Part shown: piece by piece, positions 17,463 through 25,812 of the stretch
How positions within the stretch are numbered: the first letter of the stretch is position 1
How the letters are laid out: every line of letters starts with the position of its first letter
Assembly: GCA_019751875.1 (NCBI GenBank)
Contig: JAIEMV010000016.1
Span: forward strand, 1 to 64,000
Origin: Hyphomicrobium sp.
GTDB lineage: Bacteria; Pseudomonadota; Alphaproteobacteria; Rhizobiales; Hyphomicrobiaceae
Length of the DNA: 64,000 nt
Direction: 5' to 3'
Translations under genes and position numbers: made by a program
The notes under the pieces: model-generated
The model's database searches: none
Told to the model about the DNA's origin: nothing
Seen by the model: only the letters and a program-made list of their open reading frames with translations

Positions 17463-18709
17463 ATTGCGCCTGCACAATCTAAATTGACTGATTTGGGGAC
17501 ATCGATAATCGCTTTAACGAGACCCAGGAGATCGGACCCATCAAAGTGATAGCCGGGCAAACCGGCGGCGGTGGCCGCCTCCAAGTCGGTCTTTTGATCT
17601 CCGATGAGAAAGCTGCTTTCAACAATTATGGGCCATTCCCGTCCGGCACGCAGAATCATGCCCGGCGCCGGCTTGCGATCAGGATGTTCCGATATGCGGT
17701 ATTGAGGCACTAAAGCGTCAGAATGGTACGGACAATAATAGAACGCATCGATGTGGGCGCCTCGCTCTAGAAGGTGCTGTTGCATAACGTTATGGAACGC
17801 AACTACAGCACTCTCGTCGTAGAGTCCTTTCGCTACTCCCGCCTGATTTGTGACCACAAATACGAAGTACCCTCGGTCATTCAGATACCGGACTGCAGCC
17901 TCCGCATTGTTCATCCATCGAAGGTCAGCGGGTCTGTGGGCATACCCTGTGTCAAGATTGAGCACCCCGTCACGATCGAAGAAGGCGGCCGGTCGATGCC
18001 GGCGACGCGGAAGCTGACTCCTCGCTTCTTCAAAGGTCGCGGGCAGTCCGATGTCCAAAAAGTAATTGTCGTAGACTTCCCCGCAAAGCCTCCCTTGGAG
18101 AGCAATTGCAGGAAACGCATCCATTTCTAATGAAGATGGAGACTGGAGGTTCGAGACCAAGTCGCGGCGCAATAGATAAATGCCGCAACTTATCAGGCCG
18201 TTTCTTCCGTCGGCTGTCTTTTCGCTAAATGACTCGATCCGGCCATTCCGCAACTGGACGGTGCCGAAGCGTGCCGTGTCGCGCTCAGGTCTCAGAGCTA
18301 TTTTTCCTAGCGCGTCGAGAGGAAGTCCTACTGCAAACCCGCGCAGGTTAATGTCAAACCATGAGTCTCCATTCATGAGCAGGAAGACGGGATCTAACAG
18401 CTGGCGGATCCGCGAGAGGGCTCCACCTGTTCCAGCAGGCTCCGGTTCGCTAATCACTCTTATGTTGGCTGCGAGGCACTGCCGCTCTTTATAACGAGTC
18501 TCAATCTGATGGCCCAAATGGCCAGCCAAAAGAATAATGTCGTCGAAGCCATGCCTGGCTATCTCAGCAATTAAAATATCGAGAAAGGAAAGCCCGGGCG
18601 CCACTTCAAGCATAGGCTTCGGGGTCTCAGACGTCAGCGCTCCAAGCCTAGTCCCTTTTCCACCGACGAGTACAATTGCTTGTCGTACCGGCTGATTAAG
18701 AATCGACAT
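17459..18709 (-). CDS. Heptose-1-phosphate nucleotidyltransferase fused to HAD phosphatase (HddC-GmhB type)
   Basis: Two-domain protein of 416 residues. Residues about 8-235: nucleotidyltransferase, with IVLVGGKGTRLGALT and PKPMLEVAP (donor loop) and FLLMNGDSWF (metal-binding Asp). Residues about 240-405: HAD phosphatase of the GmhB/histidinol-phosphatase type, with FFDRDGVLN (DxD), VVTNQAGVAKG, RKPAPGM and LIGDQKTDLEAA. Together they would remove the 7-phosphate and activate heptose 1-phosphate with GMP. The zinc loop of GmhB normally has CxH...CxC; here CPYH is kept but the second pair is replaced by EHPDRKP, so zinc binding may be lost. Start ATG 18709 lies 5 nt after the flippase stop. 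The nucleotide (GDP rather than ADP) is inferred from pairing with HddA. Confidence 0.83.
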   Translation of the reverse strand: MSILNQPVRQAIVLVGGKGTRLGALTSETPKPMLEVAPGLSFLDILIAEIARHGFDDIILLAGHLGHQIETRYKERQCLAANIRVISEPEPAGTGGALSRIRQLLDPVFLLMNGDSWFDINLRGFAVGLPLDALGKIALRPERDTARFGTVQLRNGRIESFSEKTADGRNGLISCGIYLLRRDLVSNLQSPSSLEMDAFPAIALQGRLCGEVYDNYFLDIGLPATFEEARSQLPRRRHRPAAFFDRDGVLNLDTGYAHRPADLRWMNNAEAAVRYLNDRGYFVFVVTNQAGVAKGLYDESAVVAFHNVMQQHLLERGAHIDAFYYCPYHSDALVPQYRISEHPDRKPAPGMILRAGREWPIIVESSFLIGDQKTDLEAATAAGLPGYHFDGSDLLGLVKAIIDVPKSVNLDCAGAI

Positions 18710-18713
18710 TGCT

Positions 18714-20261
18714 TTAGGACCACCGTAACGGGCGAATCCGCTTTGCCTGTCGGACCGGGGGCGCATATGCCAACGGCTCGTCTAGCGGCGGCTGTGCGAC
18801 AACCGGGCTGGACCCCAGCAAAGATCTAATCAGAAGAAAGGATACCAGGCGGAATGTGGCGGGACCGGTCAGACGAAGAGCGGCAAGGTAGATGCAGGCT
18901 CCAGCCAAGTTTGCAAGGACGAGATATGCGATGCCGCCGATCGCGCCAGTGTGTGCGGGTATTTCCGCGATTAGAAAGTGAACCGCTGCAAATTGGACAG
19001 CGCACGCAGCAATGGTGCTGCACATCGATCTCATCGCGGACCACAGTGGAGCACCGCGGAGAACATTCACGTTGGCAAAAAACGCCAAGGTGACAGCGCC
19101 AACGATGAACGCCTTACCGAGGGCTGCTCCGGTCGGGCCGGCGCTCGCGCCCGCGACCAACCCTGCCCCACCGGCAAAGAGCGAGACCAAAGTAAAGAGG
19201 GCCAGTCGCCGCGTGTCTCGCGTTGCAATGTAGGTCGCGTTAACTGCATTGGCCAGGATTGCAAAGGGGGCGCTTAAGCAGAGCACAATCAGTACGCCCT
19301 GGGCGCCGGCCCACTCTGGGGTGAGAAGTAGCGATAGAACAAGGGGAGCCGACGCGGCCAAACCCGCGAACATGGGAAGAGCAAGCGCAGAGTGGAGGAT
19401 GAGAAAGCGGCGCATTATTGCAGCCATTCGAGTGGCTCCGCGTTCGTGAGCCGTCCCCATGGACGAATTTTGCACTACGTTTGGTGCAAGCACTGCAACG
19501 GCATAAGCCGAGCTATGCACACGAGTTGCCATCTTGAACACGCCGAGTTCGCGGATTGGTAGAACGCTTGCAAGAAGCAAGTCCATTCCGTAGCCGTCGA
19601 ACCACCCGATCAACCGATTAGCAGCAATCCCAGCACCAAATGGTAAATTGGAGAAGGCGAATTCCCGGTCAAAGCCTTCGGCGGCAGAGAACGGCGAAAG
19701 CACAAAGAATACAATTACGGTAACGGCTGCCGCTGTCACGCGATACGCCACCAGTGCCATGACGCCGTAACCGCTGTACGCCCCGATCGTCAGTACGAGA
19801 AGGCCCAACACTTCTGAGCAGATCGTTACGACAACCAAATAAGCTCCTTCGCCGCTGCGGATCAGGGCCGCCTCGTGCATTTGCGAAGCCGACCAAAGGA
19901 GCGGAACAATGCTTAGTCCCGCCATAACGGTTGTTACGACAGGATCGAGCTTCAGGAGCCAAGTTCCGATTGCTCCAGCGATAATGAGAAGCGTGCCCAG
20001 TACTCCCGTCAGAACCGAACACCAATACGCGGTCGAAAACGACTTGCCGATGATGCTGCGAGTCAGGACGGCTTCATAATATCCCGCTCCAACGAGGAGC
20101 GTCGGAAGCAGCGACAGACTTGAACCGAGTACAAAATAGCCAAACTCTATTGGCGTTATTGTCTTCCCAATAATGAAAAGCGTGACCAAGCCCACGACGC
20201 TCGATGCGGCGCGGGAAAACATAAGCGCGGTGGCAGCACTAATCGTTACTCGGCTAAACAT
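18714..20261 (-). CDS. Wzx-type oligosaccharide flippase
   Basis: Polytopic membrane protein of the MOP superfamily that moves undecaprenyl-linked repeat units across the inner membrane. About twelve to fourteen hydrophobic helices are visible; FSRAASSVVGLVTLFIIG at the N-terminus followed by ITPIEFGYFVLG is the usual first-helix/first-loop pattern of Wzx/RfbX proteins, and LPFGAGIAANRLIGWFDGY in the middle matches the second-half start. The ATG at 20261 puts the first membrane helix near the N-terminus; a GTG at 20360 would add 33 polar residues and cannot be excluded. First gene of the tightly spaced minus-strand block; the GT4 gene upstream is separated by a 200-nt gap. Confidence 0.82.
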   Translation of the reverse strand: MFSRVTISAATALMFSRAASSVVGLVTLFIIGKTITPIEFGYFVLGSSLSLLPTLLVGAGYYEAVLTRSIIGKSFSTAYWCSVLTGVLGTLLIIAGAIGTWLLKLDPVVTTVMAGLSIVPLLWSASQMHEAALIRSGEGAYLVVVTICSEVLGLLVLTIGAYSGYGVMALVAYRVTAAAVTVIVFFVLSPFSAAEGFDREFAFSNLPFGAGIAANRLIGWFDGYGMDLLLASVLPIRELGVFKMATRVHSSAYAVAVLAPNVVQNSSMGTAHERGATRMAAIMRRFLILHSALALPMFAGLAASAPLVLSLLLTPEWAGAQGVLIVLCLSAPFAILANAVNATYIATRDTRRLALFTLVSLFAGGAGLVAGASAGPTGAALGKAFIVGAVTLAFFANVNVLRGAPLWSAMRSMCSTIAACAVQFAAVHFLIAEIPAHTGAIGGIAYLVLANLAGACIYLAALRLTGPATFRLVSFLLIRSLLGSSPVVAQPPLDEPLAYAPPVRQAKRIRPLRWS

Positions 20262-20498
20262 TGCTGCCCGGACACATTGTGATGGTTCGCTAAGTTGAGA
20301 GTGACTTGCCGATTGCTCGGAGCACCCTTTTGTCGCGTTGGAGTACTCTATGGAAATCACAGCACTTTTGGGCGCTTCTCACCGAACAAGGTTAAGCGAG
20401 TCTTGTTCTTGCCGATTACCCATTTCTGGCTCAGCTGCAATGGCTATGCGTGAAGTTGCTCGCGGCTTCCTATGCGCCCAGATCCCCTGCGTTAAACG

Positions 20499-21848
20499 TC
20501 AAATAATCACGAGGGCGTGCAAATCTGATAATATTGTATTGATCAGCTTGCCTGTTCCATTAGCGATACTGTAGGCGACTGCGGCGCGACTAGCATTTGC
20601 TACCGCGTCTCGATTGTAGAGTGTTCCTCTCACAGCATCCTCCCGCAACGGAAAGACGCAGCATTCATAGCCAGGTGCCAATCCCCTCATTGCGCCTTCA
20701 GCAGCGAATACTGGTCTCTTTGCCGCCAGCGATTCAACAACCTTGATCTTGGTTCCTGTCCCCTCTACGGGGCATATAGTGGCCGCCGCGTTTCGATAAA
20801 GCTGAACTAGGTCCTCCTGGTAGCCTAACAGCGAGATGTCAGGGTTACGGCTGGCGCGATCCCTAATCCGTGCATCGTCGCAAACTCGTCCCGCAACAGC
20901 CAGTTTGGGTCTTATTTCCCATGTTTCGTAACTGCCCAAGAACTTCAAAAGGGCGTCGGCGTTCCAGCGATTGTTTGATCCTAAAAATAGCAGCTTATAT
21001 TCTTCTTCGCCTGTGGCGACCTGCAAATCATTTAATATGTCTGCATTCGCTGGTATAAAGCTTATCTTTTTACCTGGCAAAACTTCCTTGGCCACGGTGT
21101 ACTCGGACTGAGAAATACACCAGATGATATCTGTCACATTCAAAAGGCATATTTCCTTCCTCAGCTTTACCATCGCTCGCCAGTTTGCCGGCTTTCCGGT
21201 CTGAAAACTTTCCAGAGCGGAGAAGTCATGCATATCGACAATGATTTTTCCTTTTGGAATTCCGTTAATCTGTGTCAGGCCGTCCGCATTATTGAACATT
21301 ACGTAATCAAATCGGTCGTTTCGGCATAGTTTATCGAGCCGCGGCATTATCAAAGGAACCGGCGTTTTCAGTATTTTATCGCCCAGGGACGGAAACAGTG
21401 CACTTAGAACTGTTCGCCCGCGTCCAATCGTGCGCCGTGTCCAACTGTCCTCCTCTAGAACAAGCCTCCATTCCGGATATCGGCTCGAAAATTCTGACTT
21501 GTACTTTTCATCCCATGGCCACGAACGGTTATTCGAGTAAGAGTAGACCGTGACGTCAACATCACAAAGACGCAGCAAGTTAAGGATCTGCAGAACGCGC
21601 GAGTGACAACCATCGGTATGGCGCAGGAAGCATCCTTGGAAGCAGAAGAGAAGCTGTATTTTTCTCTTCCCGCTATCTTTCGCGTTTTTTTCTGCTTCTC
21701 TCCGATGAGGAAGCTCGCAAGATTGATTAATACTAATAGCGCTTGTCATTTGCTCTATTTCTCGGTGCTCAAGCTTTTGTTCAGAGGTATGATCGCAGAT
21801 GGAAATTTGGCTGAGCGCCATGATGCCTATTGCATTCGTTACCCGCAT
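20499..21848 (-). CDS. Glycosyltransferase family 4 (group 1)
   Basis: Probable GT-B glycosyltransferase, up to 449 residues. Features: CHSRVLQILNLLRLCDVDVTVYSY in the N-terminal half (of which the R-L-x-N-L part resembles the acceptor loop), IIVDMHDFSALES near residue 205, IIWCISQSEYTVAKE near 250, then the C-terminal half with KLLFLGSNNRWNADALLKF and PVEGTGTKIKVVESLAAKRP, in which a Glu-containing donor-binding motif is preserved (the common G-x-G-x-K-I-K-E version of group 1 enzymes). The first 60 residues are polar and without family features, so the start may be an internal ATG at 21821 or 21749. It is divergent from the plus-strand GT2 gene. Donor unknown. Confidence 0.8.
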   Translation of the reverse strand: MRVTNAIGIMALSQISICDHTSEQKLEHREIEQMTSAISINQSCELPHRREAEKNAKDSGKRKIQLLFCFQGCFLRHTDGCHSRVLQILNLLRLCDVDVTVYSYSNNRSWPWDEKYKSEFSSRYPEWRLVLEEDSWTRRTIGRGRTVLSALFPSLGDKILKTPVPLIMPRLDKLCRNDRFDYVMFNNADGLTQINGIPKGKIIVDMHDFSALESFQTGKPANWRAMVKLRKEICLLNVTDIIWCISQSEYTVAKEVLPGKKISFIPANADILNDLQVATGEEEYKLLFLGSNNRWNADALLKFLGSYETWEIRPKLAVAGRVCDDARIRDRASRNPDISLLGYQEDLVQLYRNAAATICPVEGTGTKIKVVESLAAKRPVFAAEGAMRGLAPGYECCVFPLREDAVRGTLYNRDAVANASRAAVAYSIANGTGKLINTILSDLHALVII

Positions 21849-22107
21849 GCCTCGGCATAAGGGGACTTCTGCTGCTTCTTAGTCTCAGACGTCTCAATCA
21901 TCCCGTTGCATAGATTGATCATGCTAGCTGATGCTGTCCACCTTTTCTTCAAGAGTTCCGCGCTGGCTGCCGTACTCTTGGTTAACTGCCCAGCATTAAA
22001 CAGGCGGTCACCTTTCGAAATTAATCTAGTTCAATGCCATCGTATTGGCGCAGGTCTCTGTTACACATTAGACGAGTGGTGCGGGAGTGGCCGGACTGGA
22101 GAAGGTC
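21849..22107. other. Divergent intergenic region between GT4 and GT2 genes
   Basis: About 250 bases between the minus-strand block and the plus-strand GT2 gene. Promoters for both directions must lie in or near it, but no convincing -35/-10 pair, operator dyad or RNA element could be picked by eye. A GGAGAAGG ribosome binding site at 22098-22105 belongs to the GT2 gene. Confidence 0.4.
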
Positions 22108-22983
22108 GTGCGTTTAGTAGTCGTTGTTGCAACAGCTGGTCGCAAGGAGCTCCTGGGGGCGTTCCTCATGAGTCTGGCCCGGCAAACTCGTCTTCCGGAT
22201 GAAGTTATTCTTTCAGCTCCTAATGAAGATCATATCGCACTGCCGCAGGAATTGCCGTTTCCGGTCTCCTGTGTCTTTGGCGCTCTTGGATCCAGTGCTC
22301 AGCGGAATTTGGGCTTAGCAACGGCATTACCGAAAGCTGACATCGTCACTTTCTTCGATGACGACTACTTTCCGGTTCGCACTTATCTTGCGGAGCTCGA
22401 GTTGGCGTTTGCTCACAACGCAAGCTGGGCCGTTGTAATGGGAAGCGCACCGTTCGATGGAGCGAACTCTGCCGGCTACACGCCTGCGGAAGCATTCCAG
22501 CTTCTCGACACTCTAGATTCTACGCCAGCCGATCGTCCGCGGCAGGTAGAACATGCTGTAGGCGCCTATGGCTGCAACATGTCCGTGCGTGCTGCTCTCG
22601 TGGGAGGTTTGCGGTTCGATGAGCGATTGGCGTTATACGGATGGCAAGAAGATATTGATTTTACAAGCCAGTTGCGCGCTTCCGGTCCCATCATCGAATT
22701 AGGATGCCTGAGGGGCGTCCATCTTGGCTACAAGAAGGGCCGCGTCAGTGGCGTCAAGTTCGGATATGCACAGATGGTCAATCCCGCTTACCTCATTCGC
22801 AAAGGCACGATGCCCGTCCATTTCGCCTTTAATCTCATGATCAAGAATCTGGCCGCGAACGTCATGCGCAGCATCTTCCCTGAACCCTGGATCGATCGGC
22901 GCGGGCGGTTAAAAGGCAATATCGTCGGGCTTTACCATATTGCTACAGGTCGCATTCACCCCGAGCAGGTAGCTCATTTATAG
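22108..22983 (+). CDS. Glycosyltransferase family 2
   Basis: GT-A fold inverting glycosyltransferase, 291 residues from this start. RLVVVVATAGRKELL begins the nucleotide-binding fold, SSAQRNLGLATA leads to VTFFDDDYFP, whose Asp cluster is the metal/donor-binding DxD, and YGWQEDIDFTSQL near residue 195 supplies the catalytic Asp-like ED motif of GT2 enzymes. The start is chosen as the GTG at 22108 because GGAGAAGG sits just upstream and the protein then begins on the first beta strand; a GTG at 22087 is the alternative. Followed after 34 nt by a GT4 gene, probably co-transcribed. Donor and acceptor unknown. Confidence 0.85.
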   Translation: MRLVVVVATAGRKELLGAFLMSLARQTRLPDEVILSAPNEDHIALPQELPFPVSCVFGALGSSAQRNLGLATALPKADIVTFFDDDYFPVRTYLAELELAFAHNASWAVVMGSAPFDGANSAGYTPAEAFQLLDTLDSTPADRPRQVEHAVGAYGCNMSVRAALVGGLRFDERLALYGWQEDIDFTSQLRASGPIIELGCLRGVHLGYKKGRVSGVKFGYAQMVNPAYLIRKGTMPVHFAFNLMIKNLAANVMRSIFPEPWIDRRGRLKGNIVGLYHIATGRIHPEQVAHL

Positions 22984-23017
22984 GCGACGCCAAGGCACAC
23001 TAGAAGGCAGTACCGAC

Positions 23018-24247
23018 ATGGCCAACGAGGCCAAGCTTGTCGAGCGGGTCGTCGTTATAAATGACGACTATAGCGTGAACGGCGGTGCCGCTTTGATGGC
23101 AATGGCCGGGGTCCAAGCGATGCGTGACAAGGGTATTCCGGTCACGTTCATCACGGGTGGTTCCATTCCACCGAATTCGAATATTGAGAATGTCACAATC
23201 GTTTCGGTCGGAGGCAAGCACCTGTTGGAGGGGTCTCGCATCAGGGCGGCGGCAAGAGGCCTTTACGATTTGAGTGTCGCGCAGGCGTTCAGTGATTGGA
23301 TCGGTGAGAATGATACACCAGGGACGGTATATCATCTCCACAACTGGCATAAGGTGCTGTCGGCGTCCATCATGAAGCCGTTGCGGTCCGTATCCGATCG
23401 CCTAATTTTTTCAGCTCACGACTTCTTTCTTGCCTGTCCGAATGGTGGCTACTTCAATTTCAGCTCTGGCTCTGCTTGCGAACTCACGCCGATGTCCGCG
23501 CAATGCCTCGTCACCCCTTGTGACAAGAGAAGCCGGGCGCAGAAGGCTTGGCGTTGTGTTCGCCATCTCGTGCGCCAGCAGACTTTTGACCTAACAATTT
23601 CTCCGGCGAAGGTCCTGACGGTGCATGAAGGAATGGGGCCACTTCTCGCGCGTGGAGGCGTCTCCGAGAGTTCAATTGTCACGCTGCGTAATCCAGTTCG
23701 TGCATGGCGTGCAGAAAGGGTCCCCGCCGAGAACAATCGCAGAGTACTGTTTGTGGGGCGACTGGAGCGGGACAAGGGCATTCAAATCTTGCTTTCGGCA
23801 GCGCGACAACTCAACCTCGAAGTCGATGTGATAGGCTCAGGTCCAGACCTGGAGGCTCTGCGGGCTATACACCCTAAGGCGCGATTTTTTGGTCAGTGTT
23901 CCCGGGACGAGATCGCCACGTTTGCCGCCACGGCGCGTGTTGTCGTTATTCCCAGTCTCGCGCGTGAGACTTTCAGCCTAGTAGCAGTCGAGGCATTAAC
24001 AAGCGGAATTCCCGTCATCATTAGTAAATTTGCCCTCATAGCGCAGGAAATCGAGTCACTCGGTTACGGACTGTCATGCGCTCCTGATGTGTCTGAGCTC
24101 AGCTCGGCATTGGCATTCCTTCAAGATCGCGACGATGTGGTTGCCAATATGAGTTGCGCAGCATTCTCTGGTGCCCAACAGCTTACGCTCAGTTCAGACG
24201 AGTGGGCTGGAAGGCTCCTCACGGTTTACGAAAGCGTGCTTAAATGA
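23018..24247 (+). CDS. Glycosyltransferase family 4 (group 1)
   Basis: GT-B glycosyltransferase of 409 residues. The N-terminal domain has VVVINDDYSVNGGAALMAMA (glycine loop) and VYHLHNWHKVLS with a likely catalytic His; the central FSAHDFFLACPNGGY with Cys residues and a Cys-rich stretch (CELTPMSAQCLVTPC) resembles family members that carry this insertion. The C-terminal domain has VLFVGRLERDKGIQILLSA, DVIGSGPDLEALR and the E-x7-E segment RETFSLVAVEALTSGIPVII near 322-341. The ATG at 23018 is preceded by AGAAGG. It directly follows the GT2 gene and precedes the export gene. Likely builds the same exopolysaccharide; linkage unknown. Confidence 0.88.
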   Translation: MANEAKLVERVVVINDDYSVNGGAALMAMAGVQAMRDKGIPVTFITGGSIPPNSNIENVTIVSVGGKHLLEGSRIRAAARGLYDLSVAQAFSDWIGENDTPGTVYHLHNWHKVLSASIMKPLRSVSDRLIFSAHDFFLACPNGGYFNFSSGSACELTPMSAQCLVTPCDKRSRAQKAWRCVRHLVRQQTFDLTISPAKVLTVHEGMGPLLARGGVSESSIVTLRNPVRAWRAERVPAENNRRVLFVGRLERDKGIQILLSAARQLNLEVDVIGSGPDLEALRAIHPKARFFGQCSRDEIATFAATARVVVIPSLARETFSLVAVEALTSGIPVIISKFALIAQEIESLGYGLSCAPDVSELSSALAFLQDRDDVVANMSCAAFSGAQQLTLSSDEWAGRLLTVYESVLK

Positions 24248-24398
24248 ATTTATAGTTTTGTGTCTGTTAACCTAAGCCAATGTGCCGGCTGGACCTCCAG
24301 GCTTTTGGCTCTCAACTTGCATCGGTTTCGACGAAATATATGACGAGACGGAACGTGCCCAGCACGGCCGTCAGTCGTCGGCGATTGTTGAAAGTGCT

Positions 24399-25787
24399 AT
24401 GATGTTGAAGTGGATGGGCTACCTGCGGATCGGGAATACTCTTGCGGCGGTGGCAGCCGCATTGTCATTTTCTGTCATTTCCGTAAATATCGGTAGTGCA
24501 CAGGAGGCGGCTCCGCCTGTCCCGGATTTACGTGCCCAAGCTTCGTCAAAAGGGCCGTCAGATCAGCTCAGCGTACCAGCATACCGGCTTGGCCCACTGG
24601 ATAAGATACGCATCAAAGTCTTCTCGTGGCGTGCCTCTCAGGATCAGATCTTTGAGTGGACTGCTATCAACAAGAATGAAGATTACACCGTCGGACCCTC
24701 AGGCGATGTATCCATTCCATTGATTGGAGAGTTCCGGGCGGCGGACAGAACCACTGCTGAACTCGCGAAGGAAGTCGGCCTTGCTCTTCAGGATCGCATT
24801 GGAATGGTCGAGACTCCCGATGTCGCAATCGAGGTGTCTCAGTTCCGGCCGTTCTACATCACGGGTGACGTCCAAAAAGCTGGCGAGTACCCCTATCGGC
24901 CGGATCTTACGGTCATTCAGGCGGTCGCTATTGCCGGCGGTCCGATGCGTGACCCACGGTCAAGCAACATCCGGCTTGAGAGGGAGATCATTGCAGGGGA
25001 AGGTGAACTTGCCGTTTTGCTGAAGGAGCGCACCCAGTTGCTGGTTCGGCGCGCACGCCTGGAGTCGGAGCTTAATAATTCCAAGGACATCGTGCTGCCG
25101 GAAGAACTGGCGATCCGGCGAAGCGATGATGATGTTCGTCTGTTCCTGCAACAGGAAGAACAGATCTTCAAAGCCCGCCTTGATGGGCATTCAACCCAAA
25201 TGCAAGCTCTTGAACAACTCCGTGCATTTTTTGAAACAGAACTATCGTCTACGGACGCACAAGTCCAAGCACAGCAAACCGAAGTCGCCGCTGTTGAACG
25301 GGAACTCGCGCAGGTAAAAACTCTGGCCGAAAAGAAATTAACGACCGAGACACGCCTCTTTGCTCTGCAGCGTAACCGGGCTCAGGTGGAGGGCGAGCGC
25401 CTGCGCATGCAAAGTGCCCTCGCGCGTGTGAAGCAGGATCTCAGCAAAACCGAGATCTCTATCATCGAACTGGCCAACAAACGGACCGCCGAAGTCACGG
25501 CGGACTTGTCGACGAACGCTGCCCGTCTCTCGGCTGTAGAACAGCAGATCATCACCGCTCGCAAACTGCTTGCGGAATCCGAAGTGATGGGCTCGCCGCC
25601 GTTCCTCGGATTGTCCCAGCAGAAGTACGAAATTGCTTATAAGGTCATCCGCAAGAGCGGCGCCGATACAGTTGAGTTGTCGGCGAATGACACGATGGTT
25701 GTTCAACCCGGCGATACAGTTCGGGTCGACATCATCCGGGCGGCCAATATTTCGGTCGGCCGAGTTTCGCCTTCGGCTGGTCAGTAG
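24399..25787 (+). CDS. Polysaccharide export protein, ExoF/Wza-like (OPX family)
   Basis: Periplasmic/outer-membrane polysaccharide export protein of 462 residues. The ATG at 24399 (or 24402) begins a signal peptide ending near GSAQEA; GAAAG lies just upstream; the longer frame back to 24282 adds a polar stretch before the signal and is rejected. After it: PAYRLGPLDKIRIKVFSW and PSGDVSIPLIGEF form the PES (Poly_export) domain, followed by a SLBB domain (FYITGDVQKAGEYPYR, VIQAVAIAGG). Residues about 195-395 are a long Glu/Leu/Arg-rich coiled coil, then a C-terminal VQPGDTVRVDI second SLBB-like piece. This layout is that of rhizobial ExoF rather than E. coli Wza. Works with the Wzc-like kinase at 3618-5552. 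Confidence 0.88.
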   Translation: MMLKWMGYLRIGNTLAAVAAALSFSVISVNIGSAQEAAPPVPDLRAQASSKGPSDQLSVPAYRLGPLDKIRIKVFSWRASQDQIFEWTAINKNEDYTVGPSGDVSIPLIGEFRAADRTTAELAKEVGLALQDRIGMVETPDVAIEVSQFRPFYITGDVQKAGEYPYRPDLTVIQAVAIAGGPMRDPRSSNIRLEREIIAGEGELAVLLKERTQLLVRRARLESELNNSKDIVLPEELAIRRSDDDVRLFLQQEEQIFKARLDGHSTQMQALEQLRAFFETELSSTDAQVQAQQTEVAAVERELAQVKTLAEKKLTTETRLFALQRNRAQVEGERLRMQSALARVKQDLSKTEISIIELANKRTAEVTADLSTNAARLSAVEQQIITARKLLAESEVMGSPPFLGLSQQKYEIAYKVIRKSGADTVELSANDTMVVQPGDTVRVDIIRAANISVGRVSPSAGQ

Positions 25788-25812
25788 GTGGTTTTGTAGC
25801 TGCGAGTCTCTC

